Origin: Methanobrevibacter sp. YE315
Lineage (GTDB): Archaea; Methanobacteriota; Methanobacteria; Methanobacteriales; Methanobacteriaceae
Direction of reading: 5' to 3'
Assembly (NCBI RefSeq): GCF_001548675.1
Contig: NZ_CP010834.1
Span: forward strand, 1,895,501 to 1,959,500
Length of the DNA: 64,000 bases
Positions within the stretch are counted from its first letter, which is position 1. Every line of letters begins with the position of its first letter. Under the pieces are notes generated by a model. It was not told where the DNA came from and ran no database searches. It worked only from the letters and a program-made list of their open reading frames with translations. Positions 45,465-54,094 of the stretch are shown here, piece by piece. Both the position numbers and the translations under genes were made by a program.

Positions 45465-46286
45465 TTGTTTAAAAATGAATTAAATGATTTTAAGAACATT
45501 CAAAAAGAAATAAAATTTTTAACAAATTCAGATAATCGTTTGAAAATCTTATATTGTCTTTTGAATTCACCCCAAACTTTAAAAGGAATTCATGAAAAAA
45601 CTGGACTTAATAATAGTTCTATTTCCATTAATGTTTCAAGTTTAGAAAGTAAGGGGTATGTTGTAAATACAAATGACATGTTCTATTTAACCAATGCTTC
45701 TAAACTGATTTTAACCAATATTTTTTATCTAAATAAATCCATAAACTTCTTAGATAAAAATGCAAATTTTTTCAACATGCATAAGTTAGACAACCTTAAA
45801 TTCAATGCATTAAAAGATATATCATCTTTAGAAAGTTCCGAATTAATAGAATCAACCCCATTTGATATTTTTAAAACCGTGAAGTTATATAAAGAATTCG
45901 GATTTAGATCAAAATCCATAAGAACAATATTTCCATTTATGTACCCTCAAATAAATGAAATATTTACCGATTGGTTTGAAAATGATGTTGAAATTAAACT
46001 TATTTTAGAAAAAAATGTTTCTGATGCATTCATTGAATCATTTAATAATTATAAATTTGATAAAGAATCCGACAGTAAGATTTCAGTGAAAACTATTGAA
46101 AAGGGATTGGATTTTGCATTGTTTGTTACAGATGAAGTTATTATTCTAGGCTTTTATAAAAATGATGGGAAATTTGACCAGAATGCAGTTTATATTTCAA
46201 AAGAAAAGGAAGCTATTCTCTGGGGCAGAGATATTTATGAAGAATATGAAAACATAGCTCCAGAATATATTTATTTGAAGGAGTAA
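45465..46286 (+). CDS. Winged-helix regulator with C-terminal methanogen sensor domain; TTG start
   Basis: A 273-residue regulator. An ArsR-like winged helix at the N-terminus (NRLKILYCLLNSPQTLKGIHEKTGLNNSSISINVSSLESKGYVV) is joined to an effector-like domain of the DUF1724 type found in methanogen regulators. The TTG at 45465 has AGAGGA 6 bases upstream; the nearby ATG is out of frame. It is followed 8 bp after its stop by a related gene. Its place just downstream of adh-fno makes those genes possible targets, which is inference. Confidence 0.78.
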   Translation: MFKNELNDFKNIQKEIKFLTNSDNRLKILYCLLNSPQTLKGIHEKTGLNNSSISINVSSLESKGYVVNTNDMFYLTNASKLILTNIFYLNKSINFLDKNANFFNMHKLDNLKFNALKDISSLESSELIESTPFDIFKTVKLYKEFGFRSKSIRTIFPFMYPQINEIFTDWFENDVEIKLILEKNVSDAFIESFNNYKFDKESDSKISVKTIEKGLDFALFVTDEVIILGFYKNDGKFDQNAVYISKEKEAILWGRDIYEEYENIAPEYIYLKE

Positions 46287-46294
46287 GTGTTAAA

Positions 46295-47122
46295 ATGAAC
46301 CATTGTTTATTTGATGAATTGGATTTTAGTGAAGATGCCTTTGATTTGACACGTTATATTTTAACATCTGAAATTAGATTAGACCTGCTTTTAAATCTCT
46401 ATGGTGAATCCAAAGTTTTGGACGAAATCAAATCAGCCTTAAATAAAAAACCCGGAAACATATTAAGGAGTTTGAATGAATTAATTGATAGAAAATTAGT
46501 AATAAAATCAGATAAAAAATATTCCTTATCTTCAACCGGTTATCTATTGGCTATGAACATCATTAACTTATTTGATAATTGGAATTCTATTGATAATCAT
46601 TTTGATTTCTGGCAAAAACATTCCATTAACTCTTTTACATCCCAATTCATAAAAAAAATATATATTTGGGAAAATGCCGAATTAATAGAGTCCAACACTA
46701 TTGAATTTGATAAAACCTTCAGAGTTTACTTTGAAAATTTGCATGAATCTAGAGAAATCAATATGATTCTACCTATTTTTTCAAAAATGCATATTGATAC
46801 TGTTTTAGAATCTTTAATTGAAAATGATTCTACTCTAAATATTATAACAAACAACACCATTTTAGATTTAATTTATGAAAACGATGCAGATAATGTTTTT
46901 AATTCTTTAATAAAAGAAAATAAAATACAGATAACATTGATAGATTCTGATTTGGAAATGTTTTTCACCAGCTGCGATAACTTCAGTTCTTTATTTTTAT
47001 TTTATGATAAAATGTTATTTGATGACTCTGAAATGCTCTTAATTAAGGATGAGGAGAATATTAAAAATGCAAAAAGCATGTTCAACTATTTTGAGCATCT
47101 TGCCAAAAGTAAATCTCTATGA
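46295..47122 (+). CDS. Second, diverged winged-helix regulator (paralogue of preceding gene)
   Basis: A 275-residue protein with the same plan: winged helix (SEIRLDLLLNLYGESKVLDEIKSALNKKPGNILRSLNELIDRKLVI) and C-terminal sensor-like domain. Both proteins share a linker with the pattern ELIES and a DI/EF-K-F-VY-like run, and an I-PIF or IFPFMYP element. Sequence identity is low by eye, so this is an old duplication or two acquired family members. The pair probably forms one transcript. Confidence 0.7.
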   Translation: MNHCLFDELDFSEDAFDLTRYILTSEIRLDLLLNLYGESKVLDEIKSALNKKPGNILRSLNELIDRKLVIKSDKKYSLSSTGYLLAMNIINLFDNWNSIDNHFDFWQKHSINSFTSQFIKKIYIWENAELIESNTIEFDKTFRVYFENLHESREINMILPIFSKMHIDTVLESLIENDSTLNIITNNTILDLIYENDADNVFNSLIKENKIQITLIDSDLEMFFTSCDNFSSLFLFYDKMLFDDSEMLLIKDEENIKNAKSMFNYFEHLAKSKSL

Positions 47123-47347
47123 AATTCCATCCCCTTAACTTCATGCAGCTTAAATTCTATTACGGAACTATTATCATTAATGGAAGAATTAGAAGTTCTT
47201 TTTTAGGAATATGCTGTCCAAAGTTTTAAACATCCCTTGAAAACATCCAAAATGCATACTTCTAAAAGAATACGTCTAAAAGATTAAACATACAAGTCTT
47301 ATTTTTAAAAATAAAAAAAAGATTTAATTCTAGCCCGATTTCTTTTT

Positions 47348-48067
47348 TTACTTAAAATCTAAATTATCGACTGCACGGATAAGTTCCAGCATGTGCGCAT
47401 CCTTTACATCCTGAGGTGCGAAGCTATACTCCTCAAAGTAAAATGCAGGCACCCCATTTTCATTCAAGGGTATTGTCAAGTAGGGTCCGCTTGTTGTTGA
47501 GTCAGGAGCATAATAAAAAATATTCGGGGAGTTGAATGCAACATCTTCGGCATATTTTACGCTTGCTGAATCCTTGACCGGACTGAAGACAAATGTCTTG
47601 TAATCATATGCACCGATATTTGAATGGACATCGATAGCCAATTCATAATTCCCGTCAACTATTTCAGGATATACATATTTAAGTGCCAAATTCTGCCCGT
47701 TCTGTCGGCCAGGATCTTCACTGTCAGAATATCCATCTCCATAATGGCCCTTATCTTGAGTGACATTGATTACGTAAATGTCATAGCAATAGTTCAAATC
47801 AGTCAGTGTCGGCAATATCTTAAGCAAAGTCTCATGTGTTTGATACTCCAACGGATGAACACCAACAACATAAGCAATCTTTTTGGAATTTGGATTACCT
47901 ATGTTCCTTATGATTTCAACAGAACCTGGATCATGGGAAGTGTCATTTGCTAGAATCTCATGAGTGACAATATTATCATCTGAGGAAGTTTGATTAACGA
48001 TTGCCATACTTACGGCAAAAATAATAACCAGCAATATTGCAATTATCAGATATTCCTTTTTAATCAT
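47348..48067 (-). CDS. Membrane-anchored M14/aspartoacylase-like zinc hydrolase
   Basis: A 239-residue protein with an N-terminal signal anchor (KKEYLIIAILLVIIFAVSMAI). The extracellular part carries a plausible M14-type zinc site: HPLE within YVVGVHPLEYQTHE (HxxE, about residue 72), DVHSN (third ligand, about 148) and a late acidic pair in FYFEEYSF (catalytic Glu candidate, about 218). Order and spacing fit a small carboxypeptidase or aspartoacylase-like fold, but the protein is short. Possible substrates are cell-wall peptides. I do not recognise a named family. Confidence 0.6.
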   Translation of the reverse strand: MIKKEYLIIAILLVIIFAVSMAIVNQTSSDDNIVTHEILANDTSHDPGSVEIIRNIGNPNSKKIAYVVGVHPLEYQTHETLLKILPTLTDLNYCYDIYVINVTQDKGHYGDGYSDSEDPGRQNGQNLALKYVYPEIVDGNYELAIDVHSNIGAYDYKTFVFSPVKDSASVKYAEDVAFNSPNIFYYAPDSTTSGPYLTIPLNENGVPAFYFEEYSFAPQDVKDAHMLELIRAVDNLDFK

Positions 48068-48220
48068 TTAAACAATCTCATGTCATGGATATAATGTAAT
48101 TTGCATAATCTAACTTTTAAGTTTTTTACATTTTAAGGAAGGAATTATTTTTACAATATATGCATAAATTTAAGAAAAAAATTTTATCCAAAATTGCGTA
48201 AGTAAAATTTCTTTTTTAGA

Positions 48221-48242
48221 ATATGTTAATCCTAAATTTTAA
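48221..48242. repeat. Intergenic 22-bp element, first copy
   Basis: This stretch matches 50101-50122 at 21 of 22 positions; the shared core is TTAATCCTAAATTTTAA. The other copy lies in the probable promoter of the KH-protein gene. Here it lies just beyond the end of a decayed gene in an otherwise empty stretch (48068-48269). Confidence 0.7.
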
Positions 48243-48269
48243 TAAAAAAAAATTAAAAAAAGAAAGAAA

Positions 48270-48577
48270 TTAGAATGCAACTGCATTCACATTATCATCT
48301 TTATTAAAACTGTTTAATAATGGCATTAAGTCAGATTGGATACATTACTATTATTTTTGCCATGAATACAACAAATATTCTTCATTACTGGATTTTACAA
48401 CTAATACAATACATTGTTACAGTGCTCTTAGTCAGTAAGGTTTACTGTGTTATCTTCGTTTTTGCCAATTATCATATCATCATCAACGACTAATTATTCA
48501 CGTCCCTCGTAGTGAATGATGTGATTATAATCTGAATCTTGTTCTAAATAAGAAGATATTTGAAAAAATAACTTCAA
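48270..48577 (-). pseudogene. Decayed small gene downstream of the TetR regulator
   Basis: Minus-strand translation from a TTG directly after the TetR stop gives protein-like text broken by stops and a frameshift. The pieces are LEQDSDYNHIIHYEGRE, stop, LVVDDDMIIGKNEDNTVNLTD, stop (to 48428). A change of frame then gives VLVVKSSNEEYLLYSWQK, three stops, and SDLMPLLNSFNKDDNVNAVAF ending at 48270. Composition and acidity look like real protein and continue in one direction, so I read it as a degraded gene of about 100 codons. Its family is unknown. Confidence 0.5.
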
Positions 48578-49168
48578 TTAAGCCATCATACCGTTAAATA
48601 AGATATCGAATATGTCATCACCATAACGATTTGTTTCAAAACCAAGACTTTTATTGTAGACTTTCCACAATATAACAGACTGGAATAAAACACTGAAACA
48701 CATTACAGATATTGATTTAGGATTAATATCCCTAATTATTCCTTTTTCTATCTGCAGTTTGAAAAATTCTTCCAGTTTATTAAGAATAGAATCAGTAATT
48801 TCTGAAATTAAAAGTGTTTTTTCAGGAAGACCTCTAACTTCTTCCATAGCCACCCTAAGAATACTAAAATCTTCATCTGAAAGATTTAAAATACCAAAAA
48901 AGCTAATCCTAAGGTATTCTTCGATTCCTTCATCTTCATCATACTCAAAGATTTCTTCCAAGGTATTGATTAATATTTGGAGATGATAAGCTTTTGTAAT
49001 TTCAATTAAATTCTGCTTATTATCAAACTTTCTGAAAATAGTAACTTCATTGACTTCAGCTTCAGATGCTATTTTTTTAGTTGTTGCTTTTTCAAAACCT
49101 TCCTTTTGAAGAACCTTAAATGTTGCCTTTACAATTTTTTCACCAGTAGTATCCAATTCAATTTCCAT
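48578..49168 (-). CDS. TetR-family transcriptional regulator
   Basis: A 196-residue regulator. The N-terminal helix-turn-helix is GEKIVKATFKVLQKEGFEKATTKKIASEAEVNEVTIFRKFDNKQNLIE, the TetR signature. The C-terminal ligand-binding half is all-helical with no recognisable ligand motif. It is divergent from the DUF11 surface protein gene, whose leader holds a GTGAG/CTCAC dyad, a possible operator. A decayed gene follows it. Confidence 0.92.
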   Translation of the reverse strand: MEIELDTTGEKIVKATFKVLQKEGFEKATTKKIASEAEVNEVTIFRKFDNKQNLIEITKAYHLQILINTLEEIFEYDEDEGIEEYLRISFFGILNLSDEDFSILRVAMEEVRGLPEKTLLISEITDSILNKLEEFFKLQIEKGIIRDINPKSISVMCFSVLFQSVILWKVYNKSLGFETNRYGDDIFDILFNGMMA

Positions 49169-49276
49169 GATATTATATTTAATTTTTTTATATTAATATT
49201 TGTTTATTATTAATTAGAAAAATTGAATGATATTTAACAAAAGTTTTTATAAAATAATTATCAAAAATTAAATTTA

Positions 49277-49292
49277 GTGAGACAAAACTCAC
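49277..49292 (+). promoter_or_regulatory. Dyad symmetry in the DUF11 gene leader, candidate TetR operator
   Basis: GTGAG (49277-49281) and CTCAC (49288-49292) flank six A-rich bases. A TATA-like TTTTTATAAAATA lies about 30 bp upstream (about 49244-49256), so the dyad would sit near or just after the transcription start, and 16 bases before the GTG start. The divergent TetR gene makes it a natural candidate regulator. The dyad could instead act as an RNA hairpin masking the SD. Confidence 0.4.
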
Positions 49293-49307
49293 AATATCAG
49301 TAAAGGA

Positions 49308-49997
49308 GTGTTTAAAATTAGAAAAAAAGTGTTAATAATACTAATTTTCCTAATATCACTATCTTGTTTGACTTGTGTTGGTGCAGCCGATTCAGACACA
49401 TCTGGCGCAGATTTGAATCAGGACCAGAGCCAAGATTTGAAAGTTAATGAAGCTTCAAATGACATTTCATCCCAAGAGGCCAATGAAAACACATCAGATA
49501 ATTCAACTGGGGCCTTTTTAATCTTGGATAATGATGCGGATAAAGAAAATATCTACATTGGCGATTATGTTACTTGGATACTTAGTGTCTTAAATTTAGG
49601 ACCTGACACCGCTAAAAATGTAAAAGTAACTGATCAGCTACCAGATGGTTTAGAATACACCAAACATACTACAACAAAAGGTGTTTTCAACCCCGAAACT
49701 GGAATATGGGATATTGGCGATTTATCCATAAATGATGGTGAAGTATTTTTAGATATTGTCACTAAAGCATTGACTGCCGGTGAAAAGGTCAACAAAGCAA
49801 CTCTAACTAGTGATACACCGAATTTAAATGAAAATGGAAGTTATGAGGAAGAAGAGATTGATGTTCTAGAAGATGATGACGATGATGACAACGATTTTAC
49901 AGCAAAAGCACTTACAGCTCATGTGACTGGAAATCCAATCGTATTAATCCTATTAGCATTATTCACAATCTTTATAACACGCAATAGATTTGACTAA
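49308..49997 (+). CDS. Surface protein with one DUF11 domain and C-terminal membrane anchor
   Basis: A 229-residue protein with signal peptide (RKKVLIILIFLISLSCLTCVGA), a Ser/Asn/Asp-rich spacer and a single DUF11 beta-sandwich (NIYIGDYVTWILSVLNLGPDTAKNVKVTDQLPDGLEY, residues about 82-120, through TPNLNENGSYEEEEIDV). A poly-acidic linker and a C-terminal anchor (VTGNPIVLILLALFTIFITRN) follow. The start is unusual: the GTG at 49308 overlaps the SD AAGGAG, whereas ATT at 49317 has ideal spacing. It is probably displayed on the cell surface. Confidence 0.82.
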   Translation: MFKIRKKVLIILIFLISLSCLTCVGAADSDTSGADLNQDQSQDLKVNEASNDISSQEANENTSDNSTGAFLILDNDADKENIYIGDYVTWILSVLNLGPDTAKNVKVTDQLPDGLEYTKHTTTKGVFNPETGIWDIGDLSINDGEVFLDIVTKALTAGEKVNKATLTSDTPNLNENGSYEEEEIDVLEDDDDDDNDFTAKALTAHVTGNPIVLILLALFTIFITRNRFD

Positions 49998-50003
49998 CTT
50001 TTT

Positions 50004-50041
50004 TGAAAGGAATAAACAAATCCTTTCATTACTCATTTTTT
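50004..50041 (+). terminator. Intrinsic-type terminator after the DUF11 gene
   Basis: 8-bp inverted repeat TGAAAGGA (50004-50011) / TCCTTTCA (50021-50028) with a 9-base loop, followed by TTACTCATTTTTT. Confidence 0.65.
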
Positions 50042-50100
50042 AAAAACAGAAATCTTTTTAATTTTAGAAGAAATAAAAATAACATCTCCTTTTACAAAAA

Positions 50101-50122
50101 ATATATTAATCCTAAATTTTAA
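50101..50122. repeat. Intergenic 22-bp element, second copy
   Basis: Matches 48221-48242 at 21 of 22 positions. Here it directly overlaps a TATA-like AAATATATTAA about 75 bp before the KH-protein ATG, so it may include core promoter sequence. Confidence 0.7.
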
Positions 50123-50175
50123 ATAACTTTGAGTAAATAAGTATTAATTGTAATTTAAAGAAAAAAGGTGAAATT

Positions 50176-50793
50176 ATGCCGGAAACAGATTATTTGAAAA
50201 TACCTCAAAATAGAGTAGGGGCATTAATTGGAAGCAATGGAAAAGTTAAGAAGTCCATTGAAAATGCAACTGGAACCATCCTTGACATAGACAGCGAGGA
50301 CGGAACAGTTTACATCACACCTAGAGAAGATATGGAAGATCCGTTAGGGGTCTGGAACGCTAATCATATTGTTAAAGCAGTAGCACGAGGATTTAATCCT
50401 GAAGTTGCACTCAAATTAATTAGTGATGACATTTATTTAGAAGTAATCAGTTTGCCATTATACATAGGCAAGTCAAAGAAAGCCCTTGCAAGACACAAAG
50501 GTAGAATTATTGGAAAAGATGGTAAAACACGTGAAATAATCATGGAAATGGCTGAAGTTGATATGGCGATTTATGGTAAGACTGTGTCATTGATTGGGGA
50601 AATGGACAATATAATGGTTGCTAAAGAAGCTATTGAGATGATTATAAATGGTTCTAGACACAAATCAGTTTATGGATTTTTAGAACACAAAAAAGAAGAC
50701 CTGAAAATGAAAGAATTCAAGGATCTTGTTGGAATCGAAGAGGATAAAATCGAATTTAAAGATGGAATCGACTTCGATGAAAAAGATTATTAG
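50176..50793 (+). CDS. KH-domain ribosome assembly protein (Pno1/Dim2-like)
   Basis: A 205-residue RNA-binding protein with two KH domains: [22 protein letters not shown] (KH1, GSNG loop) and [23 protein letters not shown] (KH2, GKDG loop). The C-terminal tail is acidic. It is the archaeal relative of Pno1/Dim2, which acts in 3' maturation of small-subunit rRNA together with Rio kinases. In many euryarchaea it follows rio1 directly; here about 10.9 kb of other genes intervene. Confidence 0.9.
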   Translation: MPETDYLKIPQNRVGALIGSNGKVKKSIENATGTILDIDSEDGTVYITPREDMEDPLGVWNANHIVKAVARGFNPEVALKLISDDIYLEVISLPLYIGKSKKALARHKGRIIGKDGKTREIIMEMAEVDMAIYGKTVSLIGEMDNIMVAKEAIEMIINGSRHKSVYGFLEHKKEDLKMKEFKDLVGIEEDKIEFKDGIDFDEKDY

Positions 50794-50819
50794 GAGTTAA
50801 ATACTCCTCACTATTTTTT
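50792..50819 (+). terminator. Terminator overlapping the KH-protein stop codon
   Basis: AGGAGT (50792-50797) and ACTCCT (50803-50808) form a 6-bp stem with loop TAAAT, starting inside the TAG stop. A run of eight T follows at about 50812-50819. A terminator here separates the KH gene from top6BA. Confidence 0.65.
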
Positions 50820-51182
50820 TTATAACTATACCTGAAAAGATATTTTAAGTTCACATGACTTTTATTTATTTTGAAATAATTGATATGTTGGATTGAAATT
50901 TCACTATCAAAGAAATTTTACAATATCGCCTACATTTTAATCGAAGATTACTATAAAAATTATGTGGATAATAGCAAACTATTATATACTTTAACAAATA
51001 TATATAGATAACATAGTGTAAATACTATATTTTCTACATGTTTTAAAATTATTATTTTACCATATATTTATGAGGGTCAGATAGGGTAATGTAAAAATAT
51101 TACTTTTCAAATGCTCTCTGACTTGATTTAAATATAACATCATATAATAATCTAAAACATAATAATTTTAGGAGGAAAATTT
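50820..51182. other. Long leader region upstream of top6B
   Basis: About 360 bp without a gene. It contains GTCAGA (51076-51081) that can pair with TCTGAC (51117-51122), enclosing a second small hairpin GTAAT/ATTAC (51086-51090, 51099-51103). The 18-base string shared with the DUF763 promoter lies at 51101-51118, and AGGAGG at about 51170-51175 serves the TTG start. A structured leader is possible. Confidence 0.45.
51101..51118 (+). promoter_or_regulatory. 18-nt motif shared with the DUF763 promoter
   Basis: TACTTTTCAAATGCTCTC is identical to 7238-7255. It follows an AT-rich AAAAATATTA that could serve as TATA box, the same arrangement as at the other copy. Either a shared promoter element or part of a structured leader. 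Confidence 0.5.
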
Positions 51183-52886
51183 TTGCCAGAAAACGAACCG
51201 GGACTTGATTGGAGAAATGATTTTAAGAACTTGACTCCATCAGAGTTCTTTAGAAAAAATAAACAGATGTTAGGGTTTACTGGTAAAATCCGTTCATTAA
51301 CAATCGTATTCCACGAATTGATTACAAACAGTTTCGATGCAGCTGAAGAAGCGGGTATTTTACCAGAAATTGACATTGAATTAAAAAGAATAGACAAGGA
51401 ACACTATATTCTCAGACACAAAGATAACGGTCCGGGTATTCCTGAAGATTATGTAATGAGAGTATACTGTAGTATGTTTGCGGGATCCAAATTCAGAAAC
51501 ATACAATCCAGAGGGCAACAAGGACTGGGTTGTAGTGGTTGTGTACTGCTTTCACAAATGACTACAGGTAAACCAGCTCGCGTAATTTCATGTTACAAAG
51601 AAAACGGTGAAATTAAAGGAGTAAAAATGAAATTCCAAATGGATGTTAAAAACAACCGTGGAATTTTAATGGAAAGGGAAGATTATCCTGCCGAAAGTAC
51701 AGGAGTATGTATTGAATTGCAATTTAAAGAAGTTTCCTACTCCTTAGCTGAACAAGGTGCTTTTGAATACATCAGAAGAACCATGATTGGAAACCCTCAT
51801 GCAAAAATTACATTCAGAGACCCATCTGGACACAAATACATTTTCAAAAGAGCGGCAGATATCGTTCCAGTACTTCCAAAAGAAGTATTACCTCACCCAA
51901 AAGGTGTAAGTGCTGATGACATAATGACAATGGCACAAAATACTGACAGCAGAAGATACAAAAGCATGTTGACTTCATCATTATCTAGGATGTCAAATAA
52001 AAGAGTTGATGAAATTTCCGAAGTTACTGGAATCGACATGAACAAACGTCCAAAGGACATGACTTTCCAAGAAGCAGAAGCTATTGTTCACTGCTTTAAG
52101 AAAATGAAATTCATGGCTCCGCCAACAGATGGACTTATACCAATCGGGTCTGACCAAATCGAAAAAGGTATGAAACAAATCCTTCAGCCAGAATTTGTAG
52201 CAACAATTACAAGAAAACCTGTAACCTACCAAGGTGGTGTTTCATTCATTATTGAAGCAGGTCTTGCTTATGGTGGAAATGCAGGTAGGGTTGTAAACGA
52301 ACAAAGAAAATCTGAAATTATGAGATTTGCTAATAGAGTTCCTTTAACATTCGATGCAGGAAGCTGTGCTATTACAGAAGCACTCAAAAGTATTGATTGG
52401 AAACGTTACGGTCTTAAAGACTTAGATAACACTCCATTAACATTATTTGTAAACATTATCTCAACACAGGTACCTTATCTTTCAACTGGTAAACAAAGTG
52501 TATCTCCAGAACCTGAGATTGTTCAAGAAATCAGACAGGCCACAATGAAATTAGCTCGTAAACTTCAAAAACATATCAGAGCTAAAAAAGCAGCAAAAGA
52601 AAAGGAAAAACGTTCAAAAGTATTCGAAGAATATGTTCCTGTAATTATCGAAGAAGCTGCAAAACTTGGTGAAACTGGAGTTCCTGAATATCAGGACGTT
52701 TTAGCAAAAGTTACAAAAAGAGCTCTTGCAGAATTGCTTGGTGAAACAGTTGAGGAAGAAGAGGAAGAAGAAGAACTTGATGCACTCATCATGGAAGAAG
52801 TTGATGAATTTGGACACGTTGTTGAAGAGGGCCAATCTTCATTAGACACATTCCAAGAAGAGGAAGAAGAGGAATTTGATGAATAG
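51183..52886 (+). CDS. top6B: DNA topoisomerase VI subunit B; TTG start
   Basis: GHKL ATPase subunit (567 residues) of the type IIB topoisomerase that decatenates and relaxes DNA. It has [15 protein letters not shown] (Mg/ATP Asn), [11 protein letters not shown], and [21 protein letters not shown]. The transducer domain carries the switch lysine in [13 protein letters not shown]. The C-terminal tail is strongly acidic. The start is a TTG at 51183 with AGGAGG upstream. top6A follows after 9 bp. Confidence 0.95.
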   Translation: MPENEPGLDWRNDFKNLTPSEFFRKNKQMLGFTGKIRSLTIVFHELITNSFDAAEEAGILPEIDIELKRIDKEHYILRHKDNGPGIPEDYVMRVYCSMFAGSKFRNIQSRGQQGLGCSGCVLLSQMTTGKPARVISCYKENGEIKGVKMKFQMDVKNNRGILMEREDYPAESTGVCIELQFKEVSYSLAEQGAFEYIRRTMIGNPHAKITFRDPSGHKYIFKRAADIVPVLPKEVLPHPKGVSADDIMTMAQNTDSRRYKSMLTSSLSRMSNKRVDEISEVTGIDMNKRPKDMTFQEAEAIVHCFKKMKFMAPPTDGLIPIGSDQIEKGMKQILQPEFVATITRKPVTYQGGVSFIIEAGLAYGGNAGRVVNEQRKSEIMRFANRVPLTFDAGSCAITEALKSIDWKRYGLKDLDNTPLTLFVNIISTQVPYLSTGKQSVSPEPEIVQEIRQATMKLARKLQKHIRAKKAAKEKEKRSKVFEEYVPVIIEEAAKLGETGVPEYQDVLAKVTKRALAELLGETVEEEEEEEELDALIMEEVDEFGHVVEEGQSSLDTFQEEEEEEFDE

Positions 52887-52895
52887 GTGATTTAA

Positions 52896-53990
52896 ATGGT
52901 TAAAGTTGAACAAGAAGGTAAATCCCATAAAGAACTAAGAAAAGAATACACCTACAACAAATTAAAAGGATTAGGGCAAGAAATCATTGAAGAAATTGAA
53001 AAACAAAAAGTTCCTTCAATAAGAGTCCCATCCAGAGGTACCGGGAACATTGTTTATGATGATGCTAAAAGATACTACGTATTAGGGGATAGGTACGGTA
53101 GAAGATCCTTAGGAAATGTGAAACAAATCAGAAAATTAGGTCAAATGGTTTATGTTGCTAATTTCTGTAAAGATTTAGTTGCTCGTGAAAAAACCGCTAC
53201 AATCAGGGAAATGTATTACGTTTCCGAAGGTTGGGGAATAAGTTTCAAAACACAACAGGAATCAAACATCGTAGGAGAAGACTTAGAGGTAACTCTTGGA
53301 ACTACACGTGAAGATTTAGGTTTAATGCCTGAAGAAGACGGAGCATCAGTTTATGGAGACATTACTCTATTAGATGATGATGTCGAAATCAATGCAGCAA
53401 GAGCAGGAAAATCAGGTTATACTATCTCACCAACAATTGACCAAGTTGAATTTTTAGACTGTGGTGTTGAAAGAGTTATCGCTGTGGAAACCATGGGAAT
53501 GTTCCACAGGATGGTTCAAGAAAATGCAAATAAAAGATTCAACACTTTAATTGTTGGGCTTAAAGGACAGGCTGCTCGTGCTACAAGAAGATTCATTAAA
53601 AGGGTTAATGAAGAATTGGGCTTACCAGTATACATATGTAACGACGGAGACCCTTGGGGATTCCACATTGCACAAGTAATTATTTCTGGAAGTGCAAAAT
53701 TAGCTCACGTTAATCATGATTTAGCAACTCCTGATGCTAAATTTATGGGCGTAACTGCATCCGACATTATCAACTATGACTTACCAACCGATAAACTTAA
53801 AGATGTTGACGTCATGAGACTTAAAGAGCTTGCAAAAGACCCAAGGTATAAAAACGATTTCTGGCAAACTGAAATTAAAAAGATGCTCAAAATTGGTAAA
53901 AAAGCAGAACAGCAATCTTTTTCCAAATATGGGCTTGAATATGTTGTAGACACATATTTCCCTCAAAAACTTGAGGAATTGGAAAATTAA
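52896..53990 (+). CDS. top6A: DNA topoisomerase VI subunit A (Spo11-like)
   Basis: Catalytic DNA-cleaving subunit of 364 residues. The winged-helix/CAP part contains the active-site tyrosine in [14 protein letters not shown] (about residue 108). The Toprim domain has AVETMGMF (Glu) and [11 protein letters not shown] (Asp-x-Asp), which bind Mg. Translational coupling to top6B is suggested by the 9-bp gap with GTGATTTAA. A U-rich tract after the stop probably ends the transcript. Confidence 0.96.
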   Translation: MVKVEQEGKSHKELRKEYTYNKLKGLGQEIIEEIEKQKVPSIRVPSRGTGNIVYDDAKRYYVLGDRYGRRSLGNVKQIRKLGQMVYVANFCKDLVAREKTATIREMYYVSEGWGISFKTQQESNIVGEDLEVTLGTTREDLGLMPEEDGASVYGDITLLDDDVEINAARAGKSGYTISPTIDQVEFLDCGVERVIAVETMGMFHRMVQENANKRFNTLIVGLKGQAARATRRFIKRVNEELGLPVYICNDGDPWGFHIAQVIISGSAKLAHVNHDLATPDAKFMGVTASDIINYDLPTDKLKDVDVMRLKELAKDPRYKNDFWQTEIKKMLKIGKKAEQQSFSKYGLEYVVDTYFPQKLEELEN

Positions 53991-54063
53991 ATAAAATAAT
54001 TTTCCTCCTATTTTTTTTATTTTTAGACTATAAAATGCAAATGTTTATATACTATTTTTAATA

Positions 54064-54081
54064 TATACCCCAATAGGTATA
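54064..54081. promoter_or_regulatory. CsoR-type operator 1, before the repressor gene
   Basis: TATACCCCAATAGGTATA: arms TATACCC and AGGTATA with a four-base centre, complementary at 6 of 7 positions. It lies just before the csoR-like start, so the repressor probably controls itself. The pattern matches the known CsoR-site form (ACCC-N4-GGGT). Confidence 0.75.
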
Positions 54082-54094
54082 GGACGTGATATCA

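Noticed and set aside
47143-47229. A 28-codon plus-strand frame between the regulator pair and the M14-like gene
   Set aside because: Starts at an ATG without an SD and shows no recognisable protein features; chance is sufficient.
39287-50175. Accessory block as an integrated prophage or transposon
   Set aside because: No integrase, transposase, tRNA, terminal repeats or phage structural genes are visible.
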